DNA from: Neocallimastix lanati (nom. inval.)
Lineage: Eukaryota; Neocallimastigomycota; Neocallimastigomycetes; Neocallimastigales; Neocallimastigaceae
Assembly (NCBI GenBank): GCA_016946835.1
Contig: JACVTC010000028.1
Location: 1,265,001 to 1,327,500, forward strand
Direction of reading: 5' to 3'
Length of the DNA: 62,500 nucleotides
A program made the position numbers and the translations under genes. Below the pieces are notes generated by a model that searched no databases, was not told the origin of the DNA, and saw nothing but the letters and a program-made list of their open reading frames with translations. Below are positions 1 to 11,908 of this stretch, piece after piece; within the stretch, counting starts at the first letter, position 1, and each line of letters begins with the position of its first letter.

Positions 1-400
1 GCTGAAATTCCACTATGAAGGAATATGTAAATATATTTAGTGATAAAAGTTTCATATTCTACAATATTAGAATATGATAGTAATAGGAAAGAGTCATCAT
101 TTTATCACTGAATGTAATAAAAAGGTCATTGATGAAATCTAAAGATTTAAATCTATATAATGAAATGGAAAAACATTAGAATTATCCAATGAATGAACCA
201 TTGTTCACCTTCTCCAGAGCATGGGCAGACTTTCAGACAATTGTCAAAAATTCTACCACTTCTGATAGCAATAGTAATGTTGTATTTGAAACCAGATATT
301 ATTCTTAAAATCCAGTTAAAACCCAAATTAAATTGGGGATATTCAAGGCTGAGTTTGAATAACTTTCTTGTTTCAATATATTTTTATTTATCATAATTTA
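1..400 (-). mobile_element. Decayed LINE-type retrotransposon 3' fragment (copy E), runs off the window
   Basis: Read on the minus strand, about 180 nt give one frame aligning with the best-preserved copy at 10.3-11.6 kb: the block around SLEYPQFNLGFNWI matches SLKYSQFSLGFFWI there. It is followed by a cysteine/HW segment (CPCSGEG then FIHW) equivalent to the zinc-finger-like CPCCGE...THW of that copy. Towards position 1 the frame continues with weaker similarity and then stops, so the rest of the 3' end lies outside the window. Frame breaks and loss of one finger cysteine show that it is dead. LINE identity rests on the C-terminal cysteine/histidine motif and the poly(A)-tailed sister copies, because no reverse transcriptase core is present. 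Confidence 0.65.
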
Positions 401-812
401 TACCATTAATTCCTTGACGTTTACCGTTACTTTACCAGTAGAATTCAATTACATTTTTTATATTTCTTAATATTTTCATCTCAAATTTTTATATGAATAT
501 TGAGTTCATATAAACAATATCATCCCTTTTTTCCTGAGTTCCATTCATTTATATTTCCAACTTGAACAAATATTGAAAAACAAAGAATTAGCGTTGAAAA
601 ATATTTGGCATAAAATGTATATAATATAAAATATACTTATAAAACATGATATTAGCAAATATAGCAAATTCATTAAAATATTAGCAATATATGCAGTCAT
701 TGTTGTTATTAAAAGTTCAAATATGATGATGATGTTGATGAATATATATGCATATATTGCTAATATATAAGTGTATTTGCGTGATGATTATGCTAAAACT
801 ATGTATATATTT

Positions 813-843
<31 letters not shown>

Positions 844-852
844 ATTTTTATT

Positions 853-904
<52 letters not shown>

Positions 905-1204
905 TTTTATTTTTATTTTTATTTTTATTTTTATTTTTATTTTTGATGAAAATGGTATGGCTTTTATCATAGTTTTAGCATCAAACACCTATGTTGTTCA
1001 TCTATTAATATGGGCTTCAAAATAAAGACATATTGTATTTGTATGCCAAATATATGCATTTTATGTTCAAAAACATGGTCATTTTTTGCAGAATGTTTAT
1101 ATATATATATTAGCAATGTGTGTTGTTAAATGGCATATAAATACAATCATTCAACCATATTGTTCATAAAAATAATATATGCAGAAATACAGCAATGTTA
1201 TGTA

Positions 1205-1288
1205 AAACCTAGCTAGTTGATCATCATATGTTTTTGATCGTTCAACTGGTCAAAAACATGCTCAGAATCCTAAAAACTAGCTAGGTTT
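1205..1288. repeat. 84-bp nested inverted repeat (fold-back)
   Basis: The outer arms AAACCTAGCTAGTT (1205-1218) and AACTAGCTAGGTTT (1275-1288) are perfect 14-bp complements. Inside, ATGTTTTTGATC (1228-1239) pairs with GGTCAAAAACAT (1248-1259) with one mismatch, leaving a small loop of about 8 nt. The arms contain C and G in otherwise A/T-only DNA, so chance is less likely than for the many TATA-type palindromes here. It could be the core of a small fold-back transposon or a structured RNA. Confidence 0.7.
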
Positions 1289-1617
1289 GCAATCACTAAA
1301 AACACTATCATTTATATATAATCATCACAGTTTTGAACTTCATGAATTCTGAACTTGTATTAATTAATTGAACAACATCCCAGTTTTGACATTCATTAAA
1401 CTTCAAAAACTATATCATTCATAGTATTTCATAGCTGTTTTGATCATTGAATTAATTAGGCCTAAAAATATTAATTAAATATACTGGTTTTTATGATTTA
1501 TTTTATCAAAAACTATGCTATGACATCTATTGATTAAGCCTTCAAATTTTAGATATATATCAACAATATGGTTTTTATAACAAATATATGCAGAAATGCT
1601 ATGATTTTAAAACCCAG

Positions 1618-1768
1618 AAAACACATAAAGAATCCGTTACGCAATGTTGATCACCGAGACAAGCGTGAAAATCGAGCAAGGAACGCAGTGGAGCTGCGTA
1701 GATTTGTCGAGATTAGTCGGGAGTGAGCAAATGTAGTAACCAAACAATCCAAAAAAAAAAAAAAAAAA
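1618..1768 (+). other. GC-richer patch ending in a long A-run
   Basis: About 120 bp with several CpG dinucleotides (CCGTTACG, CCGAGACAAGCG, GTCGGGAG) is followed at about 1750 by an A-run of more than 20. Composition contrasts sharply with the flanks. No open frame of note. It resembles a retro-inserted or polyadenylated fragment on the plus strand, source unknown. Confidence 0.4.
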
Positions 1769-1853
1769 AAAAAAAATAAAAAAAAAAATAAAATAAAATA
1801 AAAAACAAGTGTTTTTTATTTTATTTGTCATTTTTTATTTTCACTTTTATTTT

Positions 1854-1887
<34 letters not shown>

Positions 1888-2109
1888 GGTAGCAAACTTG
1901 TTTCATCTTTATTAATTAAATAAAAAGAAAAAAAAAAAAAAGATAAAAGAATAAAAACAAAAAAAAAAAAAATAAAAATAAAAATAAAAATAAAAATAAA
2001 AATAAAATAAAATAATGGTATAATGTATTCTAGTTTCATTTAATTAATATCAGTAAGACTTCACAAGGGCATTATTTTACTGTAATATAATAATTATTTT
2101 TGACTTCAC

Positions 2110-2435
2110 AATGTTAATCATAATTTTAAAATACAAAATTATGATCTTCATTGGTTGTGCTAGCCCTAATGGCCTGTCTTACTGTTTCTTCAGCATTGAC
2201 GCTCTTGGTGGTTGTAGTAATAGAATTCGACTTGAACCTATTGAACAATAACTATTGCTGGCCAATAGCAATAGGTATAATCGATTTAAGAAGAAGAGCC
2301 ACATTAACCACCAAGAATGGAGTATCAGAATAAGCACCTGATTTCATCTGGCACTTAAATAGATTCCTTCCATTCCCTTGTTACTGTTATTAATACTTCT
2401 TCCCCCAAGAAGGAAAATTAAACACTTTTTCACAC
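2110..2435 (-). mobile_element. Decayed LINE-type retrotransposon 3' fragment (copy D)
   Basis: On the minus strand one frame reads SDTPFLV...SIIPIAIGQQ, stop, then KSVNAEETVRQAIRAS and NEDHNF before a stop. This parallels copy B (10.06-10.32 kb), which has TPFLV, a similar middle, and SVNAENAVRQANRA...EDHNFF. A second frame just upstream reads FLLGG, matching LLLGG in copy A. A frameshift between them and an internal stop show decay. At DNA level the stretch shares GCCTGTCTTACTG and CACCAAGAATGG with copy B. It is the extreme C-terminal part only, as expected for a 5'-truncated LINE insertion. Confidence 0.65.
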
Positions 2436-2842
2436 ACACACACTAGAATCAACATACACATTATTTTCAGTATTAATACTAACATTACTAATAATACTAT
2501 TACTAATATTATTATAACTATTATTACTCTAACTATTCATACTATTACTATTATTACTATTACTATTATCATTATTACTATTAATGATATCATTTGTTAG
2601 GTTGCCACGGTAAAAGCGTTATATAAGAATAAAATATTATTGTTGACTTTACTACGAATATAATTGAAATATAATTGAAAAATGGACAATCAATTAACCA
2701 ATGCCTTATTCATTATTTATTACTTTTACAACAGGGACAAAAATTAGCACACACTTGATCTATTATTTTTGCTGTTTTTACTTTCATATTTATATGTATA
2801 TTTGTATTTATATTTATTTTATTTTATTTTATTTTATTTTTA

Positions 2843-2874
<32 letters not shown>

Positions 2875-3599
2875 ATTTTTTTTTTTTTTCATTCACTTTA
2901 AATTTATTAAAACAAAATACTAAATATTATTTAATTACTTCTTTTCCTTTATTTAAATTCATAAATATAATTATAAATAATAAAAATAAAAATAAAAATA
3001 AAAATAAAAATAAAAATAAAACAAATAATTTTTATTTTATTTATTAAATTATGCTTTATTTATTTATTATTTATTTATTTATTTATTTATAATAAAATAA
3101 TATAAAATAATTATTAATTTAAAAAAAAAAAAAAATGAATAATAATATATTTATTCTTTATCATCCCTAAATTCATATTATTAACAATAATTAAATAAAT
3201 CTATTCTTATTTGCTGTTTCTCATCATCCTATATTATTCATTTTTAATAACTTATTTTAATTTGAAATTTCGTATTTATCTTTTTTTAGTTTTTACTTTC
3301 ATATCTATATCATATTTATATTTGTATTTATATTTGTATTTGAATTTGTATTTATTTTTATTTTTATTTTTTTTTTTTTTTTTTACTTTACTTTTTTTAT
3401 TCATATTATAAAAAAATACTAAATATTATTATTTACTTCTTTTCCTTTATTTAAATATATGATAATAATATAATTATTTATATAAAAAAAAAAAATAATT
3501 AAAAAATAAAAATAAAACAAATAATTTTAATTTTATTCATTAAATTATACTTTATAATAATTCTATTTATATTGTTAACATTAATCCTCTGTTATTCGC
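2436..3599. other. Intergenic, simple repeats
   Basis: Contains ATT/ACT triplet stretches (2460-2600), T-runs near 2850-2890, AAAAT-type arrays (2980-3020) and A-runs. Two similar T/G-rich blocks at about 2770-3060 and 3280-3560 (both rich in TATATTTGTATTTATATTT followed by a T-run and TTTAATTTTAT) look like a diverged duplication. No gene seen. Confidence 0.5.
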
Positions 3600-4719
3600 T
3601 TAGTAAGTTAAATTATCTTCAAATCTTCTCCATATTTTTAAAAGAGACTTTATAATATATATATATATATATAAATTAAATCATTGTTAATAATAAAATT
3701 TTATCAATTTTTAATTAATATACAAATATATATGTATATGTATTATATATTAACTAAATATTATAAAAGTATGTTTATAAAGAAAAAAAAATTACCATTA
3801 AACCAGAAAGAGAACCAGAAATAGCTTGCCAACCACCGCTTTTGTACTATTTTATTAAATTTAAATTGATTTTTAATAAAAATTTTATAGAAAATTTTAA
3901 AGATATATATAAAGGAATTCAATATTAATTATTATAATAAATTATAATACTTACGAAATGTGGCCAACAATCTCCAATACAGAAAATAAGATCAAATATT
4001 AACTTGATGAAATCATAATAATGACGTTCTTTATCATGAACAAGTTTTATAACTTCATCTTTGGAATTTGAATTTTCAATAGCTCTATTTGTAGCAGCAA
4101 TTCTTTGATAAACAGAATGAAGATCAAGCCAGATTCCTGTCATCCAAAGTCTAGCAGAATATGGGGAATATTTCTTTGCTAATGATCTATCTATAACACC
4201 AATTTTTGAAAGACAAACAATATCATCAACTATATCATTAGCTAAACATACAAAACCATCAATGATATCTAATGTTGTCATCATTTTTTGATGACGTGTA
4301 TAATTATTTCCATAAGTTAATGGAATATTATATATCTTGTTAAATGGATCAGTAGCATGGAAAAGTCTTAAAAGCTTTCTGGTTATTGAGAATTGAGCTA
4401 TCAAACAATTTATATTATCAGTATATTGAAAACCTCTTTCCTTATTATTTTCAACATCAGAAAACCATAAAAATGCTTTTGAAAAATATTGAAATACTTT
4501 AAGAACTTTATCTCTACCATCAGATATTAACATAACTTGACGTAAAGTTAAAATTTCTCTTGTGAATTGTCTCATTAATGGAGAACGAACTGCAATAAAT
4601 TCAACTAAAGTAGAAGGTTGTCTAATCAATATTTTTTTACGATTATCTGGAATTTGTCTGTCAACAACCTCAGTAACCTTATTATCTTGATTATTCTTTT
4701 CATTAATTGGAGTAGCCAT
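3600..4719 (-). CDS. PEX11: PEX11-family peroxisomal membrane protein (3 exons)
   Basis: Exons 4719-3955, 3846-3796 and 3647-3600 join in phase 0 at GT-AG borders and give 287 residues, the normal size for the family. PEX11 proteins act at the peroxisomal membrane, shaping it before fission and controlling peroxisome number. The diagnostic N-terminal half is clear: REILTLRQVM...GRDKVLKVFQYFSK (about 54-81) and INCLIAQFSITRKLLRLF (about 103-120) followed by HATDP, the amphipathic helix block of Pex11. The C-terminus has a hydrophobic/Gly-Ser segment (FDLIFCIGDCWPHF, then GGWQAISGSLSGLM) and ends with a basic/aromatic tail. The first ATG is chosen because it opens the long exon. The third exon is short (15 codons) and is the least certain part. 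Upstream lies a 24-nt T-run (near 4975). Confidence 0.88.
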
Positions 4720-7387
4720 TCTATTTAAATTTTCTATATATATAATGCTATTATAATATTAAAATTATATATAATTAATTAATTAATATTTTTTTTATAA
4801 AGAATATTATAATTTTGATAATTCAATAAAAAATATCAAATTTAAAAAAAAATTGTTAAATATAGATTTAATCTATATTATTAATTTAATAATTTTATTT
4901 AACAATTTATTATAATCTATTATAATAAAAGTAGTGTGAAAAAATAAAATTAGTATAATTTATATTTGAGTTCTTTTTTTTTTTTTTTTTTTTTTTTTAA
5001 TTATTTCAATTTTCATTCAATAATGTGTATTTCTAATTTATTTTCATTTTGCCTTTTTAAAATTATAATAAATTTTTGGATATTACATTTTAAAAAGAAA
5101 ATTAAAATTAAAATTCAATTTTAAGTCAATATACAATTACTATTCTAAAATTTAAAAATAAGTTTTATTATTATTTATTGGTACTATCTATGTTTATTAA
5201 TAATCTATCATTATTTGTTACTATTTAATTTTATTAATAATTTTCCATTATTTTTTTGTTATTCATATCAATGTTACGTTTAAAATTAATATTAAAAATT
5301 ATTTAATTAAAAAAAAAAAATCAATTCTTCATATATCAAACAAATCAACAATTTCAAATATTAATTATTTCATATGACTATAAATGTATTATTAATTATA
5401 TTATTGAATCAATAAAGAAAGTATTATTAAATTTTATTATTATTTTAAGAAATTTATGTTATTTCATAAATTACTATCACTGTTATTAATGAATGAATTT
5501 GTTGTATAATTTAACTTTTTTGATTCTTTTATATTCCCTACATTTAATTAATAAAAATCATTGTTACATTGATTATGAATTTTACTTTTAAAAACTTACT
5601 TTACAATAAATATTTAATTAATATAATTATTATTACTATTATTATTATTTTATTTTTATTTTATTTTTTATTTTATTTTTTATTTTATTTTATTTTTATT
5701 TTTTTAGAAAATTAATCCTTAAATAACTAAAAAAGAGTCTACTAATACTTTAAACGTTCTGTTATTCAAAATATAAAATAAATAAGAAAAAACTTTTTAT
5801 AAATTTTTATATACTTTTTTTTTTTAATTAAATTTTTTTTTTTTTAAAATTAGATGAAATTTTGATTTTATTAAATTATATTTTAATAAATGTATAATAA
5901 ATTATATGTAATATTTTAATATATTACATTTTATTCAGATTTAATTATTTTAATCAAAAAATTTAATCTTTCAAAAAAAAAAAAAAAAAAAAAAAACTAT
6001 CAAATCAAATGGACTGAAAGTTGAAGTTTACAAATAAAAATATTTAAAACTATTTAAAATATCTAATAATCATTTTTATATGAAGTGTACAATTAAAGAA
6101 ATATTTAATTATAAATAGTTAAAACATTAATTAATAATACTATAAAAAAAAAAATGATGATATGTTTAAAAATTATCTATAAACTTTAAAAATATCGACT
6201 TCTATTAATGGTAATTAAAATATTTATATATATTCTTTAAATTCATAGAAGTAATTAAAATAATATATATATTATTGTATTACATTATCCAATCATATTT
6301 AAATATAATTTATTTATTTATATGTTTATTTATTTTATTTATTTATTTGTTTATTTATCTTTCCATTTATTCATATATATTATTCAAATTAAATTAAATT
6401 GATATGAAAATATGTATATTTTTTTTTTTTATTTTGATATAATAAAAAAAATATTGAGCAAAGCGAAATTGGAGTCAATATAAAAGATGCAATAATAAAA
6501 AATGATATAAATTATTTTAATATTTATTAATATTTATAGGATGTTAGCAGATTACTCTTAAAGTAAATACGAATTTTTAAATGAAATTAAAAGCAATGCG
6601 TTTGCTATATAATATTTTTAAGTATTGCTAGTCTAAAAATAAAAGATAATAAAAATAATAATGAAATTTCATTAATTACTAACATAACATTGAAATCAAA
6701 AGTATATCATTTATTAGGAACTTTAAAAATAATATCAAGTGAGATAGTGTTTAATAAAGTAAATTATGGAAAATTAATTTTTTAAAATAATTATAAATAA
6801 TTATATGAATTTTATATTTCTTTAATTGTATTGTACTGTATGTTAAATATTTTTTTTTATTGATAATATTTTTATATTAACAAAATATTTAAGTAATAAT
6901 ATTATCAATAAAAAAAATAATTATAAAAAAAAAAAAAAAATTATTGTTAAAATATTTAAAAAATATTGTTTAAGTATTTATAATAATAATTTTAAAATTT
7001 CATTTTTTATCTTCATTTTTATTTTTATTTTTATATTTATTTTTATTTTTATTTTTATTTTTATTTTTTTGTTGGTTGGTTGGTTGGTTTTGAATAGTCT
7101 TAAAAGTCTTATATCTATAGAATATATTTGAAAATATAGATTAAACATTTAATTATATTAATTTCAATATTATTTTGATCCATATTTATATATATATTAA
7201 AATATTTTTTTTATATACATTTCTTAAATTAAAATTCCTAATATTATTTATTAAGGCTGACTTTTAATTATTGTTCCTTAATATTTAAATACAAAAAAAA
7301 TAATATTAAATTACTATTAATAATTTAAACAACAAAAGTTAAATTAGTATATTATTAAATATTGAATAATATTGTTAATTATTATTT
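4720..7387. other. Intergenic, homopolymers and simple repeats
   Basis: Nothing coding was seen on either strand. It holds T- and A-runs (5976-5997, 6928-6941), TTTTA arrays (5645-5702), an ATTTTT array (7013-7070) followed by (GGTT)3, and a possible plus-strand CTAGTCT followed by a short A-run near 6630, the same 7-mer seen at poly(A)-tailed ends elsewhere in the window. Confidence 0.5.
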
Positions 7388-7953
7388 TTAAACAGGAATT
7401 TCAGAAAATTCCGGTGCCCAGCCAAAGATCTTTTATTAAATAATAAAATATTTAATATTAGTTATTTATATTAATTTTAACTTTAATATTTATAACATAT
7501 ATATAATATAAACTAATATTAATATTATTATACCTCTTTTTCCTCATTGTAATGGTCTTTACTAATGAAGTGTAACACAATAAAAAATATTCCAATAAAT
7601 ACTATTACTGATGATAAAACAATTAAAGCAATATGTGAAGTTAATATGATACAACCAAAGAAAACTAAAAATATACCACGACCAAGATAAGTAAAGATAA
7701 ATGGACAGTATAGTTTAATAGTTTGTGAAATTGAATTTTCATTTGCAAGCTGAATAAGACATAATATAAAACTTAAAAAGGTTGTAACAATACCTTTATA
7801 GTTACATATATATATATAAAATACATAAAAATAATTATTCTTTAGATTCTAGCATTCAATTATATAGTTTTTATTATATTATTTTAAATAAATATGTACC
7901 AATAACAAAACCATTAAATGAAAAAGGATTAGCTAATATATATGTTATACCTA

Positions 7954-7994
<41 letters not shown>

Positions 7995-8134
7995 TTAGTA
8001 TTTTAATGTTTAACATATATCTTAATAATAATATAACTTAAATTATATAATATATATAAAATTTTACCACCGATAGCCATTAAAACTGCACTAACAAGTG
8101 AAAAATAATATAAAATCTTTATATTACTATCCAT
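7388..8134 (-). CDS. TVP15: Tvp15-like Golgi membrane protein (COPI-associated family, 4 exons)
   Basis: Exons 8134-8068, 7950-7900, 7793-7534 and 7429-7388 join at GT-AG sites (phases 1, 1, 0) into 139 residues, matching the ~140-residue Tvp15 family. Four hydrophobic segments fit a tetraspanning protein: about 6-29, 33-55, 68-89 and 92-116. The loop sequence ISQTIKLYCPFIFTYLGRG is the most family-like part (a conserved aromatic-FLGRG block before the third segment). The tail after the last segment is short, acidic and then hydrophobic (HYNEEKEIFGWAPEFSEIPV), and probably cytosolic. Yeast Tvp15 is found in Tlg2-containing vesicles of the late Golgi. All introns are A/T only; the first holds an ATT array. 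Symbol assigned from family resemblance only. Confidence 0.75.
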
Positions 8135-9131
8135 TTTTTTTTCTTTTTTTTTTCTTTTTTTTTTTTATTATTAATTTATGTTTTTTTTTTATATATTTAA
8201 GATTATGATTTTATTTTTAGCTATTTAATTTTATATTTAAATTTTTTATGTTAATAATAATATTATAATAGTACTTTTGATTTGAAATATTTCAAAATTA
8301 GATAAACTTTATTATTATTAAATAAATTTTAATTTTTGTTTTTTGTTTTTTGTTGTTTTGTTTTTAGTTCTTTGTTTTAAGTTTTTTTTGTTTTTGTTTT
8401 TGTTTTTGTTTTTGTTTTGTTTCTAATTTTTGTATTTTGTTTGTTGTTTTATTGTAACTTTTTTTTGTTTTATTTTTTTTTTTTTAAAATTACTTTATTT
8501 TAAATTTATTTTTTTTTTTTTTTTATTTTATTTTATTTTATTTTTATCTTTATATTTTACGATTTTTTTTAACTATTTTATTTTTTTTATAATTAAATTT
8601 TATATTTAATAATAATAATTATACATTATTTTTTGAACTAAATTTATTCAAAATTAGAATAAATTTAATAATATTATTAAATAGATTTTACTTTATTTTA
8701 TTTTTTATTTTTTATTTTTTAATTGTTTTAATATTACTTTTTTTAAAAAAAAAAAAAATAAAATAATAATAATAAAAATAAAATGAAATGAAATATATAT
8801 ATATATATTATATTAACATTTCTATTATTATTTTATCTTTAATAACAATAGCATATTAATATTGATTAAAAAAAAAAAAAAATAAAATTATTATGTAAAA
8901 AAAATAATAATAATTCATTTTATATTAAATATTAAAAAACATATGAGAATAGGATTTTTTTTCATTTGATATAAATTTTATTAATTAATAAAAAAACGAA
9001 ATTACATTGTGTAACATATGATTTTTATTATTAAACATATATATAATAATATTTTATTTTTTTTTTATTTGTTTTTAAAATTATATTAAAAATACCCTTT
9101 AATATATTATTTTAATTTAATGGTTAGTTGG
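8135..9131. other. Intergenic, T/G-rich low complexity
   Basis: A tract of TTTTTG units (about 8336-8470) and TTTTA units (8520-8545), then A/T-only sequence. No gene seen. Confidence 0.5.
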
Positions 9132-9545
9132 TTTTTTTTTTTTTTAGACTAGTAAGCAATAAATAATAAATAAATAAATAAATAATAAATAATAAATAAT
9201 TGAATAATAAACAATAAATAATAATTAAATAAATAATAAATAAGTAATAATTAATAATTAAATAAATTATAAATAATTAATAAATAAATAAATAAATAAT
9301 AAGTAATAAATAATTAATTAATTAAATAATAAATAATATAAAAATAAACTTTATTTAATAATATATTAATAATAAAAAAATTATGTATATGAGTCTAAAG
9401 AACGAAATGGCCTCTAATTATTTCCATTCATCGATGATAATTCCATTATGGACAAAAATTATCATTCAAATCTGTATCAGAATTTTTTTTCTTCGCCTTA
9501 TTGTTTCGAAGTCGACGTTCTTTTTTTTTTTTTTCTTTTCGATTA
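9132..9545 (-). mobile_element. LINE-type 3' end with poly(A) tail (copy C)
   Basis: The minus-strand 3' end is the T-run 9132-9145 (an A-tail on the minus strand), preceded by CTAGTCT. Next come expanded AATA/AAATA repeats (about 9160-9340), a 3' UTR block shared with copy A (9343-9364, containing an AATAAA signal on the minus strand), and about 140 bp that align closely with the end of the copy A reading frame (shared blocks GGCCTCTAA, CCATTCATCGA, ATCTGTATCAGAATTT). Severely 5'-truncated at about 9525-9545. Confidence 0.75.
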
Positions 9546-9783
9546 ATAAGACACTGATTAACATAATAATTTTCAAAATAAACGTATATTAACTAAGATG
9601 AAAAGATAAATAAAATCTATAGGTAAATAAAATGTTAGTAATAAAAAACAATAAAAAGATTCCGATTCGTTATTTAAAATATTAAACGCATGGTTTAATG
9701 TGAATCAATCTCCTATATTTCCATTTCTCAATGGCTACATGAGTTTAAATAATGCTATAGATAATTACATATGCAAAATAATG

Positions 9784-9833
<50 letters not shown>

Positions 9834-10059
9834 ACCATTATTTAAAAGCTAACTACTTATAATTTATTACACTTAAAAGTCCCGCATATCATAGCCTATA
9901 TCAGGTGTACTACAGAATTAATAAAATAAAATAAATATTATTTGTCCAATTTGAACACAATAATAATTGAGATAGTAACGTTAAATAAAAAATAATAAAC
10001 AAAAATAAGTGTATAAATAAATTCAGAAAAAAGTTCATATGCAACGAATCTCACCTTCT
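9546..10059. other. Intergenic with a 47-nt A-run
   Basis: Mixed-composition sequence of unknown origin, slightly richer in G+C than the flanks, interrupted by A47 at 9786-9832. It may be the 3' untranslated part of copy B. No gene seen. Confidence 0.4.
9786..9832. repeat. Poly(dA:dT) tract, 47 bp
   Basis: Uninterrupted A47 on the plus strand, among the longest homopolymers in the window. Confidence 0.95.
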
Positions 10060-10313
10060 TATGGATTAGGGTTTCAATTGACTATCTGAAAGAAATTATG
10101 GTCTTCTCCTTCAGAGGCATTGGCCCTGTTAGCCTGTCTTACTGCATTTTCAGCGTTGACGCTCCTGGTTAGTTTGCGCTTATACTTTCGGAATAGTAAC
10201 CCTTGCCGAGTACTAGCCCGAGGCATAATTTTTGTAAAGAGAGACGCAGATCTCACCAAGAATGGCGTTTTTGAATAATCACCAGAAATGATTCGGTTCT
10301 TAAACAATATATT

Positions 10314-10316
<3 letters not shown>
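10060..10316 (-). mobile_element. LINE-type retrotransposon C-terminal fragment (copy B)
   Basis: The minus-strand frame ending at 10074 reads ISGDYSKTPFLVRSASLFTK, then RKLTRSVNAENAVRQANRA and SEGEDHNFFQIVN. It aligns with copy D in the same order and, more loosely, with the end of copy A (VGLAEFLTNVMPIVIGDF ... IRQRRNSDTDSND). It has no start codon of its own and begins immediately where the A-tail of copy A ends, so it is a truncated older copy. About 80 residues, non-functional on its own. Confidence 0.6.
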
Positions 10317-10353
<37 letters not shown>

Positions 10354-11570
10354 CTAGGAATAAACTTTATTTAATAATATTTTTTTTTTTAAAAAAATAC
10401 ATGAAGTTTAAATACATGAAATTTTTTTTTTTTTTTATATTAATATTAAAAAACTACGTTATGAGATTCGAGGACGAAAAGGCCTCTAACTCTTCCCATT
10501 CATCGAAGATAACTCCATGTGGATGAAAATTATCATTCGAATCTGTATCAGAATTTCTTCTTTGCCTTATCGTTACGACGTCGACGCTCTTGACAACGGT
10601 AGGTCTAACACTATACAAATCGATCATGGTGTAAAAATCACCAATCACAATAGGCATAACGTTAGTAAGGAATTCCGCAAGCCCCACAAAATATGAAATC
10701 GGGAAAGAAGACTCGTTCGAAGGTGATTGAAAAATATTATTAATATATCGCCTTCTTTCCCCCGAGCCGATCTTTAAGATTTCAAATACTGCATTTCCGC
10801 CAAGAAGGAGACACAGCACGTAAAAATTGATATTATCATCAAAATCTTCCTCTTTATCATCAGGAATGTTCAATGATTTCTCATGAACAATAAGAGAAAA
10901 ATTAATAAAAATTTCATCAACAAAGGGAATGAAATGTTGCCTAAATTCTTCAAATTTAGGACATAAAAGTATCCAGTGTGTAAAACTAGGTATGCTGTTA
11001 CTCTCACCACAACAAGGGCAGTATGTTGGGCAATTTTCTGATACTAGATTACTTTTAACATACGTTTTTACATCAAATTTGAATCCACATTTAATTCGTC
11101 CAATCCAAAAAAATCCAAGAGAAAATTGTGAATATTTAAGTGATAGACGTTGAATAAATTTTTTAAAACCAAATTTAAATTTCTTGTATTTTGTAGATCT
11201 GATCGCAGGAGTGCTTGAATAATGAATATTTTCCCAGTAAAACTTCCTTATTTCTCCAGGAAGTTTATTATTGTGCTTGTGTACTGCTAAACTCCGTGCT
11301 TTTTTCGTTCATGAATAGTGAGAAAGTGTAGGTATATTTTTGACTAAATGAGAAATAATACAAGAAGAATCTTTCCACTTTTTAAAGCATCGAATCATCG
11401 CCTTAGCACAAAAACTAGCTATAGGAGGTATAGAAAGTTCTTTAGACATATTGTAAATTGAAGTATTAATATATTCCATTCCTTTTTGTAATTTAAATCT
11501 ATTATATCTGCATCCCTTCCACCAAGAAGAAAGTTATATAATAGGTATCACGCCACATATATATTTACAC
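10317..11570 (-). mobile_element. 5'-truncated LINE-type retrotransposon with poly(A) tail (copy A, best preserved)
   Basis: The minus-strand frame from about 11545 to the stop at 10454 is open except for a TGA at 11311-11309 and a TAA near its 5' end. It begins in the region that normally follows a LINE reverse transcriptase (MEYINTSIYNMSKELSIPPI, then KAMIRCFKKWKD). Next come SLKYSQFSLGFFWIGRIKCG and a zinc-finger-like block with spacing C-C-C...H-W...C-P (about 11025-10955), a common C-terminal feature of LINE polyproteins, then an acidic Ser/Asn-rich tail. The 3' UTR ends AATAAAG (signal at 10371-10366), then CTAGTCT and a 34-nt A-tail (T-run 10317-10350 on the plus strand). The reverse transcriptase core and endonuclease are missing. 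Clade not assignable. Confidence 0.78.
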
Positions 11571-11856
11571 ACACATTATTCAAAAAATCACTTAAAATTA
11601 CCACGATTTTCACCAATTGAACTATTCACTAAATTAGAAGTAACGATATTATTCATATTACAATTAAAATAATAATACATATTGAAATAAAATAAAATAG
11701 TTATTAACCAAAAGATATAAATTTAATATTTAATTATTATTATTAAATATACAAATATTGTTACTACACATATTTGTTTTATATCAGTTATTCCTTTTCC
11801 TTCCAACCCTAAAATGGTCCTTGAAAAAATAGTCCATATCATTGGAATAATAAATC

Positions 11857-11908
<52 letters not shown>

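Larger units (their letters stand above)
401..2109. other. Intergenic, A/T-rich with simple repeats
   Basis: No gene seen. The stretch holds an A-T-T-T-T-T type array (about 815-945), a long fold-back (listed separately), a GC-richer patch near 1.7 kb, and T/A runs at 1856-1884 and 1930-1972. On the minus strand, a short sequence with an AATAAAG signal ends in a long A-run at about 1884, which looks like another old poly(A)-tailed 3' end. Confidence 0.6.

Noticed and set aside
193-396. Plus-strand 67-codon frame
   Set aside because: Antisense to LINE copy E.
9383-9592. Plus-strand 69-codon frame
   Set aside because: Antisense to LINE copy C; the minus strand aligns with the other LINE ends.
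10929-11153. Plus-strand 74-codon frame
   Set aside because: Antisense to the zinc-finger-like region of LINE copy A, whose minus-strand frame matches copy E.
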